64,000 nt of DNA from Mycolicibacterium sp. P1-5 (GTDB taxonomy: Bacteria; Actinomycetota; Actinomycetes; Mycobacteriales; Mycobacteriaceae): NCBI RefSeq assembly GCF_008329565.1, contig NZ_NPKT01000021.1, forward strand, positions 1 to 64,000, written 5' to 3'. Positions 56,704 through 64,000 of this stretch are shown here, piece by piece. A program made the position numbers and the translations under genes. The stretch's first letter is position 1. Every line of letters starts with the position of its first letter. The notes under the pieces were generated by a model. The model worked only from the letters and a program-made list of their open reading frames with translations. It was not told the origin of the DNA and did not search any database.

Positions 56704-57660
56704 TTAACCCTTGCGGGCCTTGACCGCTTCGGTCAGCTGCGGCGTGACGTTGAACAGGTCTCCGACGATCCCGTAATCGGCGATCTCGAAGATCGGTGCT
56801 TCCTCGTCCTTGTTCACCGCGATGATCGTCTTGGACGTCTGCATACCGGCACGGTGCTGGATCGCTCCGGAAATACCCAGTGCGATGTACAGCTGCGGCG
56901 AGACCGTCTTGCCGGTCTGGCCCACCTGGAACTGGCCCGGGTAGTAGCCGGAGTCGACGGCGGCACGCGAGGCACCGACAGCGCCACCGAGCGAGTCAGC
57001 CAGATCCTCGACCACCGAGAACTTCTCGGCGCTGCCGACACCGCGGCCACCGGAGACCACAACGCTGGCCTCGGTGAGCTCCGGACGGTCGCCGGCCACG
57101 GCGGGCTCCCGCTTGGTGATCTTGGTGGCATTCTCGGCCTGTGCGGGAACCTCGACGGTCACCTGCTCGCCGGCGCCGGCTTCAGGCGACGCGTCAACGG
57201 CGCCCGGACGCAGAGTGATCACCGGGGTGTCACCGTTGGCCTGGGCCTCGACGGTGAAGGCGCCACCGAAGATCGAGTGGACCCCCTTGCCGCCTTCCTT
57301 GACCTCGATGACGTCGGACAGCACACCGGCACCGGTACGCGCGGCGAGCCGGCCGGCGATCTCCTTGCCGTCGGCGTTGGCGGCCAGCAGCACGGCGGCC
57401 GGAGTGGCCGACTCCACCAGCGACGCCAGCACGTCGACGTAGGGGGTGATCAGGTAGCTCTCGGCGTCGTCGGACTCGGCGACGTAGATCTTGGCCGCAC
57501 CGGCGGCCTTGAGATCGTCGGCGAGCGGCGCGGCGGTGCCGGGGGCACCGACCACGACGGCGGAGGGCTCGCCCAGTGTGCGGGCGGCGGTGATGAGCTC
57601 TGCGGTGACTTTCTTCACCGCACCTTCAGCGTGCTCGACGAGCACAAGTACTTCAGCCAT
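56704..57660 (-). CDS. etfA: Electron transfer flavoprotein alpha subunit
   Basis: FAD-binding subunit of 318 aa that takes electrons from acyl-CoA dehydrogenases. The N-terminal half follows the ETF fold (VLVLVEHAEGAVKKVTAELITAARTLG); the C-terminal FAD domain has VVSGGRGVGSAEKFSVVEDLADSLGGAVGASRAAVDSGY and the flavin loop VGQTGKTVSPQLYIALGISGAIQHRAGM, ending EAPIFEIADYGIVGDLFNVTPQLTEAV. It follows etfB by 51 bp on the minus strand. Confidence 0.97.
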   Translation of the reverse strand: MAEVLVLVEHAEGAVKKVTAELITAARTLGEPSAVVVGAPGTAAPLADDLKAAGAAKIYVAESDDAESYLITPYVDVLASLVESATPAAVLLAANADGKEIAGRLAARTGAGVLSDVIEVKEGGKGVHSIFGGAFTVEAQANGDTPVITLRPGAVDASPEAGAGEQVTVEVPAQAENATKITKREPAVAGDRPELTEASVVVSGGRGVGSAEKFSVVEDLADSLGGAVGASRAAVDSGYYPGQFQVGQTGKTVSPQLYIALGISGAIQHRAGMQTSKTIIAVNKDEEAPIFEIADYGIVGDLFNVTPQLTEAVKARKG

Positions 57661-57711
57661 AAGTGTTCAGCCTCTTGTTCTTTCGAATGTCCGGGTCGAC
57701 GGAATGATCTG

Positions 57712-58506
57712 CTAGATAATTTTCTGAGCGACCAGGTACTCGGCGATCTTCTTACCGCCCTCGCCCTCGTCAGTGATCTTCTCGCCAGCGGTCTTCGGCG
57801 GCTTCGGAGTCGAGGACACCACCGACGTCCCGGCGTTGGCCAGGCCGACCTCGTCGCCCTCGACGCCGATCTCGGCCAGCGTCAGGGTGGACACTTCCTT
57901 CTTCTTCGCGGCCATGATGCCCTTGAAGGACGGGAAGCGCGGCTCGTTGATCTTCTCGGTGACGCTGATGACCGCGGGCAGTGAAGCCTCGACGGTGAAC
58001 ACGCCGTCGTCGGTCTCCCGCTCGCCGGTGATCTTGCCGCCCTCGACGCTCACCTTGCGCAGGTGCGTCAGCTGGGGCAGGCCGAGGTACTCGGCGATGA
58101 TGGCCGGGACCGCACCGCCGGTGCCATCGGTGGCCTCGTTACCGGCGATGACCAGCTCGGTGCCCTCGATGGCGCCAAGCGCGCGGGCCAGGGCCCAGCC
58201 GGTCTGCACCATGTCGGAGCCGTGAATGCCGGCGTCGAGCAGGTGCACGGCTTTGTCGGCACCCATCGACAGCGCCTTGCGGATCGCCTCGGTGGCGCGC
58301 TCCGGGCCTGCGGTCAGCACGGTGACGGTGCCGGCAGCATCGCCTTCCCTCTCCTTGATCAGCAGTGCTTCTTCGACGGCCCGCTCGTTGATCTCGTCCA
58401 GCACGGCATCGGCGGCGTCGCGATCGAGCGTGTAGTCACCGTCGGACAGCTTGCGCTCGGACCACGTGTCTGGGACCTGTTTGATCAGGACCACGATGTT
58501 CGTCAT
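57712..58506 (-). CDS. etfB: Electron transfer flavoprotein beta subunit
   Basis: AMP-binding subunit of 264 aa: NIVVLIKQVPDTWSERKLSDGDYTLDRDAADAVLDEINERAVEEAL, AGNEATDGTGGAVPAIIAEYLGLPQLTHLRKV and PRFPSFKGIMAAKKKEV. With etfA it forms the heterodimer that links beta-oxidation to the respiratory chain. ATG 58506 with GGAGGACG-type purines upstream is the start; the in-frame extension to 58557 has no support. The operon is divergent from the methyltransferase gene. Confidence 0.97.
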   Translation of the reverse strand: MTNIVVLIKQVPDTWSERKLSDGDYTLDRDAADAVLDEINERAVEEALLIKEREGDAAGTVTVLTAGPERATEAIRKALSMGADKAVHLLDAGIHGSDMVQTGWALARALGAIEGTELVIAGNEATDGTGGAVPAIIAEYLGLPQLTHLRKVSVEGGKITGERETDDGVFTVEASLPAVISVTEKINEPRFPSFKGIMAAKKKEVSTLTLAEIGVEGDEVGLANAGTSVVSSTPKPPKTAGEKITDEGEGGKKIAEYLVAQKII

Positions 58507-58710
58507 GAGTCTTCTACGTCCTCCTGGCAGGCGTCCTGCGGCCAGCGAGGGTCGCAAGACTTTTGGTCATTCCGCAACACACATCATGTTACCGATGGGT
58601 AACTTAGCGTGGTTCGCAGGAACACCATAGCTGGTCGAAGTTTGTGTATTAGCAGCCCATCGGTACCGAGCAGTTCGCGAACCGCCAACTTCGGGTTAGC
58701 CTGCCTTGCA

Positions 58711-59526
58711 ATGAGCGCATTCGTAACTGACGCAGGTGACAGCGGTTTACCGCTGACCGGCGAACGGACCATCCCGGGGCTGGCGGAAGAGAACTATTGG
58801 TTTCGCCGCCACGAGGTTGTCTATCGCCGGCTGCTCGACCTTTGCGCAGGTCGTGACGTGCTGGAGGCCGGCTGCGGCGAGGGCTACGGTGCTGACCTGA
58901 TTGCATCGGTTGCCCGCCGGGTGGTGGCGGTGGACTATGACGCCGCCACCGTGGCGCATGTCGCTGCCCGCTATCCCCGCGTCGAGGTCGTCGAGGGCAA
59001 CCTGGCCGCGCTGCCGCTACCGGACGCTTCGGTTGACGTTGTGGTGAACTTCCAGGTCATCGAGCATCTGTGGGATCAGCCACAGTTCGTGGCGGAATGC
59101 GGGCGGGTGCTGCGACCTGGCGGCCTGCTGCTGATGTCGACGCCGAATCGCATCACCTTCTCCCCCGGTCTGGACACCCCGGTCAACCCGTTCCACACCC
59201 GTGAGCTCAACGCACGGGAGCTCGCCGAGTTGCTGACCGACGGCGGATTTCAGATGCGCTCGATGAGCGGGGTCTTTCACGGGGCGGCCCTGGTCGAGAT
59301 GGACCAGCGCCACGGCGGCTCGATCATCGACGCCCAGATCGAGCGCGCCCTGGCCGACGCCCCGTGGTCGGATGACCTCCTGGCCGATGTGGCGGCCGTT
59401 CGCTGTGCGGACTTCGACGTGCTCGACTGTGGACCGCTCGCCGGGTCGCTTCGCTCCTGCCCGCCGGCCGTCGAACGCGAGATCGACGACAGCCTGGATC
59501 TGGTGGCGATCGCGGTGCGTAGATGA
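58711..59526 (+). CDS. SAM-dependent methyltransferase of the MGLP-type cluster
   Basis: A 271-aa class I methyltransferase: motif I DVLEAGCGEGYGADLI, VVAVDYDAATVAHVA, and FQVIEHLWDQPQFVAECGRVLRPGGLLLMSTPN. It matches Rv3030, associated with 6-O-methylglucose lipopolysaccharide synthesis, in length and position. ATG 58711 follows TAGCCT by eight bases; the longer frame from 58609 is rejected. It overlaps the GH57 gene by 4 bp, so all three cluster genes are translationally linked. Confidence 0.9.
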   Translation: MSAFVTDAGDSGLPLTGERTIPGLAEENYWFRRHEVVYRRLLDLCAGRDVLEAGCGEGYGADLIASVARRVVAVDYDAATVAHVAARYPRVEVVEGNLAALPLPDASVDVVVNFQVIEHLWDQPQFVAECGRVLRPGGLLLMSTPNRITFSPGLDTPVNPFHTRELNARELAELLTDGGFQMRSMSGVFHGAALVEMDQRHGGSIIDAQIERALADAPWSDDLLADVAAVRCADFDVLDCGPLAGSLRSCPPAVEREIDDSLDLVAIAVRR

Positions 59527-61076
59527 GCGAAGTCCCCGGCCAGTTCACCCTGGTCCTGCACACCCACCTGCCGTGGCTGGCCCACCACGGGCGCTGGCCC
59601 GTCGGCGAGGAATGGCTCTACCAATCCTGGTCGGCGGCCTACCTGCCGCTGATGCGGGTCCTGCGGACCTTGTCCGCCGAGGATCGCCGCGGAGTGATCA
59701 CCCTCGGCATGACGCCGGTGGTCACCGCCCAGCTCGACGATCCGTACTGCCTGGATGGCATGCACCGCTGGCTGGCCAACTGGCAGCTGCGGGCGCTCGA
59801 GGCAGCCACGCTGCGCACGCCGACGGGTGCCGATGCCGGTACCGCCACGACTCCGGAAGCATTGCGCGAGTTCGGTATTCGTGAGTACGACGAAGCCAGC
59901 CGGGCGCTCGAGGAGTTCGGCACGCTGTGGCGGCACGGTGCCAGTCCGCTGTTGCGTCAGCTGATCGACGCCGGCACCGTCGAGTTGTTGGGCGGTCCGC
60001 TCGCCCACCCGTTCCAGCCTCTGCTCAATACCCGGCTGCGTGAATTCGCGCTGCGCGAGGGGCTTGCCGACGCGGGTCAGCGTTTCGCGCACACGCCGAA
60101 GGGCATCTGGGCGCCCGAATGCGCTTATGCCCCAGGCATGGAACACGACTACGCCGCCGCAGGCGTCGGACATTTCATGGTCGACGGGCCCTCGCTGCAC
60201 GGCGACACCGCGCTGGGCCGGCCGGTCGGGGCGACCGACGTGGTGGCATTCGGCCGCGATCTCCAGGTCAGCTACCGGGTGTGGTCGCCGAAGTCGGGCT
60301 ATCCCGGACATGCCGCCTATCGGGACTTCCACACCTACGACCACCTGACCGGGCTCAAGCCCGCACGGGTCACCGGCCGCAACGTGAGCTCCGAGGCGAA
60401 GGCGCCGTACGCCCCGCAGCGCGCGGACAAGGCGATCGACGCCCACGTCGCGGACTTCGTCGGAGTCGTCCGCCAGCGGCTTATCTCGGAGTCGCAGCGC
60501 ATCGGCCGTCCCGCGCACGTGGTGGCCGCTTTCGACACCGAATTGTTCGGGCACTGGTGGTACGAGGGTCCGATCTGGCTGGAGCGGTTGCTGCGCGCGC
60601 TGCCGGAGGCCGGAATTCGGGTAGGCACGCTCAACGACGCGCTAGAAGCCGGGTTTGTCGGCGCACCTGTCGAATTGCCGGCCAGCTCTTGGGGATCCGG
60701 CAAGGACTGGCAGGTGTGGGCCGGCGAGCAAGTGGCCGATCTGGTGCGACTCAACACCGAGGTCGTCGACACCGCGTTGGCGACTGTCGACAAGGCCCTG
60801 GCGCACAGCGGCGCATCCCCCAGCCGGGATTTCGTCGCCGATCAGATCCTGCGCGAGACCCTGCTGACGGTGTCCAGCGACTGGCCGTTCATGGTCAGCA
60901 AAGATTCCGCGGCGGACTACGCACGCTACCGTGCGCACCTGCATGCCCACGCCGCCCGGGAGATCTCGGATGCGCTGGCGTCGGGCCGGCGCGATGCAGC
61001 CGAACGACTGGCCGCTGGCTGGAACCGGGCCGACGGGTTGTTCGGCGCACTCGACGCACGGCGGCTGCCCCGATGA
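59523..61076 (+). CDS. GH57 1,4-alpha-glucan branching enzyme
   Basis: A 517-aa GH57 enzyme: VLHTHLPWLAHHGRWPVGEEWLYQSW at the N-terminus, the nucleophile Glu in KGIWAPECAYAPGME and the acid Asp in VAAFDTELFGHWWYEGP, then a C-terminal helical domain. It corresponds to Rv3031, assigned to branching of glucans in methylglucose lipopolysaccharide and glycogen synthesis. It lies between the methyltransferase and the glucosyltransferase, overlapping both by four bases. Confidence 0.93.
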   Translation: MSEVPGQFTLVLHTHLPWLAHHGRWPVGEEWLYQSWSAAYLPLMRVLRTLSAEDRRGVITLGMTPVVTAQLDDPYCLDGMHRWLANWQLRALEAATLRTPTGADAGTATTPEALREFGIREYDEASRALEEFGTLWRHGASPLLRQLIDAGTVELLGGPLAHPFQPLLNTRLREFALREGLADAGQRFAHTPKGIWAPECAYAPGMEHDYAAAGVGHFMVDGPSLHGDTALGRPVGATDVVAFGRDLQVSYRVWSPKSGYPGHAAYRDFHTYDHLTGLKPARVTGRNVSSEAKAPYAPQRADKAIDAHVADFVGVVRQRLISESQRIGRPAHVVAAFDTELFGHWWYEGPIWLERLLRALPEAGIRVGTLNDALEAGFVGAPVELPASSWGSGKDWQVWAGEQVADLVRLNTEVVDTALATVDKALAHSGASPSRDFVADQILRETLLTVSSDWPFMVSKDSAADYARYRAHLHAHAAREISDALASGRRDAAERLAAGWNRADGLFGALDARRLPR

Positions 61077-62305
61077 AAATCTTGATGGTGTCGTGGGAGT
61101 ACCCACCGGTGATCATCGGCGGATTGGGCAGGCACGTCTACCAATTGGCCACCGCACTGGCCGCCGACGGTCACGAAGTCGTGGTGCTGGCCCGGCGCCC
61201 CTCGGGCACCGATCCCAGCACGCATCCGACCACCGATGAGGTCCACGAAGGTGTGCGGGTGATCGCGGCCGCGCAGGACCCGCACGAGTTCGACTTCGGC
61301 CGCGACATGATGGCGTGGACGATGGCTATGGGCCACTCCATGATTCGCGCCGGGCTGACCTTGCAGGCCAAGGGCTGGCAGCCCGATATCGTTCACGCCC
61401 ACGACTGGCTGGTCGCCCACCCCGCCATTGCGCTGGCCGAATTCTTCGATGTGCCAATGGTTTCCACCGTCCACGCCACCGAGGCCGGGCGGCATTCCGG
61501 CTGGGTGTCCGGCCAGATCAGCCGTCAGGTGCACGCCGTCGAGTCCTGGTTCGTCCGGGAGTCCGACTCGCTGATCGCCTGCTCGGCGTCGATGGTCGAC
61601 GAGATCTCCGAACTGTTCGGTCCCGAATTGGGTGAGATCGTCGTGATTCGCAACGGAATCGACTCCAGCCGTTGGCCCTTCGCGCATCGCCAGGCGCATC
61701 CCGGACCACCGGAGCTGCTGTATATCGGCCGGCTGGAATATGAGAAGGGGGTGCACGAGGCGATCGCGGCACTCCCCCGTATCCGGCGCACCCACCCGGG
61801 CACGACGTTGACGATCGCCGGTGACGGTACGCAGCAGGACTGGCTCGTGGAGGTGGCTCGAAAGCACAAGGTGCTCAGGTGCGTTCACTTCGCCGGCCGG
61901 GTCGACCACGACGAGCTGCTGCGGTTGATGCGCCGCGCCGACGCCGCCGTCCTGCCCAGCCACTACGAGCCGTTCGGCATCGCCGCGCTCGAAGCCGCCG
62001 CCGCCGGCATCCCGCTGGTCACCTCCAATGCCGGTGGACTCGGCGAGGCCGTCATCGACGGCGAGACCGGGGTGTCCTTCCCACCGCGCGACGTCACCGC
62101 GCTGGCCGCGGCCGTGCGTCGCGTTCTCGACGATCCCGTTGGCGCACAACAGCGGGCGCTCGCCGCACGCGAACGGTTGACCTCCGATTTCGACTGGCAC
62201 ACGGTAGCGGCCGAGACAGCCCAGGTATACCTGGCCGCCAAGCGCCACGAACGCGATCCACTGCCGCGCCGGCCGATCATCGAGCACGCACTGCCGGGGC
62301 GCTGA
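61073..62305 (+). CDS. GT4 alpha-1,4-glucosyltransferase (MGLP/glycogen elongation)
   Basis: A 410-aa GT-B enzyme: MKILMVSWEYPPVIIGGLGRHVYQLATALA, HAHDWLVAHPAIALAEF, GRLEYEKGVHEAIAAL and the donor-binding EPFGIAALEAAAAGIPLVTSNAGGLGEAVIDG with the E-x7-E pattern. It corresponds to Rv3032, which elongates the alpha-1,4-glucan of methylglucose lipopolysaccharide. ATG 61073 overlaps the GH57 stop (ATGA); a longer open frame upstream lies inside that gene and is rejected. Confidence 0.94.
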   Translation: MKILMVSWEYPPVIIGGLGRHVYQLATALAADGHEVVVLARRPSGTDPSTHPTTDEVHEGVRVIAAAQDPHEFDFGRDMMAWTMAMGHSMIRAGLTLQAKGWQPDIVHAHDWLVAHPAIALAEFFDVPMVSTVHATEAGRHSGWVSGQISRQVHAVESWFVRESDSLIACSASMVDEISELFGPELGEIVVIRNGIDSSRWPFAHRQAHPGPPELLYIGRLEYEKGVHEAIAALPRIRRTHPGTTLTIAGDGTQQDWLVEVARKHKVLRCVHFAGRVDHDELLRLMRRADAAVLPSHYEPFGIAALEAAAAGIPLVTSNAGGLGEAVIDGETGVSFPPRDVTALAAAVRRVLDDPVGAQQRALAARERLTSDFDWHTVAAETAQVYLAAKRHERDPLPRRPIIEHALPGR

Positions 62306-62348
62306 CAGTTCGACGGGCGTCGAATCATTCCGCGCCTAGCGTGCGGAT

Positions 62349-63722
62349 ATGCCTGCACATCGCTCCTCGACGCTGACTCTGGTCGCCGCCTACTTCGGGT
62401 TGGTGCTGGGCCTGATCGACAGCAATGCGGTCAACCTGGCGTTGCCCGCCATCAGCACCGATCTCGGCGGCGGTCTAACCGCCGCGCAGTGGACCGTCGA
62501 CGCGTACAACCTGACCTTCGCGGCGCTGCTGCTCGGCGCCGGCGCACTCGGTGATGCGGTCGGTCGGCGCCGGTTGCTGCGCCTCGGCGTCGTCGTGTTC
62601 GTGGCGGCCTCGTTGTGCTGTGCGCTCGCGCCGTCACTGCCGATCCTGCTGACCGGTCGCGTCGTGCAGGGGCTGGCCGCCGCGTTCATGCTGCCGCAGG
62701 GCCTGGCCATAGCAGCGGCCGCATTCCCGGACGCCGCAGGGCGCGCCCGCGCCACCGCGGCCTGGGCGATGGCGGCGGCGTCCTCCACCGCGCTCGGCCC
62801 GATCGTCGGTGGCGTCCTCACCCAGTCTGCGGGCTGGCGGTCGATCTTCTGGCTCAACATTCCCGTCGGCATCGTCGCGCTGGCGATGACCTACCGGTAT
62901 CTACCGGAATCAGCGGATCCGCGGCAGTCCCGCCTCGATATCGGCAGCCAGCTGCTCACCGCCACCGGGATGGCCGCTCTGACGTCGGCGCTGGTGCAGG
63001 GGCGTCATCTAGGGGCAGTCCCCACCACGGGGCTCATTGTGGTCGCGGTCGGGTGCACTGCGGGCTTCGTTGCCCGCCAACGGCACATCGCGCACCCGAT
63101 GATCCCGCCCGATCTCCTGCGCAGGCGCTCCACGGCGGTCGGGCTGACCGCCACGTTCGCGATGACGTTCGGCACCTACGGCCTGGTGCTGATCAACAGC
63201 ATCGTGTTCCAGCAGCAGCGCGGCGCCGGCCCGCTGGCCACCGCGTTGCAGTTCATCCCGATGCCGCTGACCTATCTGGCGCTGATCCCGGTGGTCACCG
63301 TGGTGGCCCGGCGAACCGGTCCCCGGATCGCGATCACGGCGGGCCTCGCGACGCTGGCGGGTGCACAACTGCTCTACGGCATGGCCGGACCGAGCGCGCC
63401 GATCTGGCTGATCGAGACCGCCCTCGTGTTGACCGGTGCAGGCCTGGCGATCACGACCGGCCCCGCGGTGAGCACGGCGCTCGCCGCGATCCCGTCGCAG
63501 CGAACCGGGCTCGGCTCGGGGCTGGTGAACCTGTCGCGGCTGACCGGCATCACGGTCGGCACCGCGGCGCTGGGCTCGCTGTTCGGCTCGGGTGGCGGCG
63601 TGCTCGCGGCGATGGTCGTCGGCGCGGCCGTCCAGCTCGGCGCCGCGCTGGTGTCGGTGCGGTGGGGTAAGCCAGAGGGAGCAACGGTCACAACGGCACA
63701 GAAGGAGACCAGCCATGCGTGA
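62349..63722 (+). CDS. MFS multidrug-type exporter (DHA2-like)
   Basis: A 457-aa transporter with 12-14 hydrophobic segments: LVAAYFGLVLGLIDSNAVNLALPAISTDLG (TM1 with the exporter-type D), LGDAVGRRRLLRLGVVVFVAAS, ATAAWAMAAASSTALGPIVGGVL (motif C of drug antiporters) and WRSIFWLNIPVGIVAL. ATG 62349 follows TAGCGT by six bases, a leaderless pattern. It overlaps the following ArsR gene by 8 bp, which suggests the regulator controls its own exporter operon. Confidence 0.9.
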   Translation: MPAHRSSTLTLVAAYFGLVLGLIDSNAVNLALPAISTDLGGGLTAAQWTVDAYNLTFAALLLGAGALGDAVGRRRLLRLGVVVFVAASLCCALAPSLPILLTGRVVQGLAAAFMLPQGLAIAAAAFPDAAGRARATAAWAMAAASSTALGPIVGGVLTQSAGWRSIFWLNIPVGIVALAMTYRYLPESADPRQSRLDIGSQLLTATGMAALTSALVQGRHLGAVPTTGLIVVAVGCTAGFVARQRHIAHPMIPPDLLRRRSTAVGLTATFAMTFGTYGLVLINSIVFQQQRGAGPLATALQFIPMPLTYLALIPVVTVVARRTGPRIAITAGLATLAGAQLLYGMAGPSAPIWLIETALVLTGAGLAITTGPAVSTALAAIPSQRTGLGSGLVNLSRLTGITVGTAALGSLFGSGGGVLAAMVVGAAVQLGAALVSVRWGKPEGATVTTAQKETSHA

Positions 63723-64000
63723 CGCCGCTGAATTGCCCAGCGTCGGTGACGCGGATATCGCCGCCGTCGCTTCCCTGCTGGCCGACCCGGCACGCTGCAG
63801 TGTGCTGCTGGCGCTTGACGACGGGCGGGCTCTGCCCGCCAGCGTGTTGGCCGACGAGGCCGGTGTCAGCCGGCCCACCGCCAGCAGCCACCTGGCCAAG
63901 TTGACCGCCGCAGGACTATTGCGCGTCGAGGCGCACGGACGGCACCGCTACTACCGGCTGGCCGGCCCGCACGTCGCGGAGCTGCTGGAGAACCTGGTCC
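63715..64000 (+). CDS. ArsR-family transcriptional regulator (partial)
   Basis: The first 95 codons are visible: an ArsR winged HTH with VASLLADPARCSVLLALDDGR, ASVLADEAGVSRPTASSHLA as the recognition helix, and the wing GLLRVEAHGRHRYYRL. There is no obvious cysteine metal site in this part (one Cys, in ARCSV). GAAGGAG (63701-63707) gives a strong ribosome site for ATG 63715. It starts inside the exporter gene and continues past the window end; it probably represses that exporter. Confidence 0.9.
   Translation, partial: MRDAAELPSVGDADIAAVASLLADPARCSVLLALDDGRALPASVLADEAGVSRPTASSHLAKLTAAGLLRVEAHGRHRYYRLAGPHVAELLENLV

Noticed and set aside
60119..61072. Long upstream extension of the GT4 gene
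   Set aside because: The frame lies inside the GH57 gene and is Arg-rich and motif-free; the GT4 fold begins exactly at ATG 61073.

Overview
The window is high-GC actinobacterial DNA. Gene content and order point to a Mycobacterium, most likely an environmental or rapidly growing species (Mycolicibacterium type). The backbone follows, from memory, the M. tuberculosis order Rv2976c-Rv3032: ung-thiL, ddlA, gpsA, fbiD-ppk-mutT1-hupB, leuDC/IclR, gltX, leuB-serA, ilvBNC, cfp6-doxX-lppZ, gatB-pfkA-gatA-gatC, ligA, mnmA-iscS, an acyltransferase pair, etfBA, and a methyltransferase/GH57/GT4 polysaccharide cluster. Many starts are GTG, many gene junctions are ATGA overlaps, and many genes have a TANNNT -10 box 6-8 nt before the start codon with no leader, which is typical of mycobacteria.

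Layout. 1-172: end of an IS481-type element next to half of a hairpin. 173-10.1 kb: uracil glycosylase, ThiL, a small Lrp-type ligand-binding protein, D-Ala-D-Ala ligase, a PLP Cys/Met-metabolism enzyme, GpsA, FbiD (F420), polyphosphate kinase and MutT1. 10.1-26.2 kb: HU protein, then the branched-chain amino acid and serine block (leuDC with a divergent IclR regulator, leuB-serA, ilvBNC) with tRNA-Glu, tRNA-Gln and gltX between. The ilvBNC leader carries a 23-residue reading frame with Leu-Val-Val-Ile codons followed by a terminator, i.e. an attenuator. 26.2-28.8 kb: Cfp6, DoxX, LppZ.

28.8-40.3 kb is an accessory block not in the M. tuberculosis backbone as I recall it. A double-domain TetR regulator faces a five-gene minus-strand cluster: VWA/NorD-like protein, MoxR/NorQ-like AAA+ ATPase, a periplasmic-binding-fold protein without signal peptide, an AveC-like membrane protein and a cytochrome P450. 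An 18-bp imperfect palindrome occurs before both the VWA and the AAA+ genes. This is the best candidate for an undescribed system: a P450/membrane-cyclase pathway with its own AAA+/VWA activase and ligand-binding protein. A Pro/Ala/Val-rich secreted protein, a response regulator-GAF histidine kinase operon and a degenerate HAD protein follow.

40.3-64 kb: GatCAB and PfkA, ACT protein, LigA, a flavin monooxygenase, a MetE-like protein, LpqA-like lipoprotein, secreted lipase, MnmA-IscS, an OlsB/OlsA-like acyltransferase pair, EtfBA, the methylglucose lipopolysaccharide-type cluster, and an MFS exporter whose ArsR regulator runs off the window. tRNA-Gln, GltX and GatCAB together form the indirect Gln-tRNA pathway; IscS and MnmA supply tRNA thiolation. 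Four long intergenic hairpins of different sequence (22458, 41827, 44798, 54815) and a fifth half-copy next to ung look like dispersed palindromic repeats.
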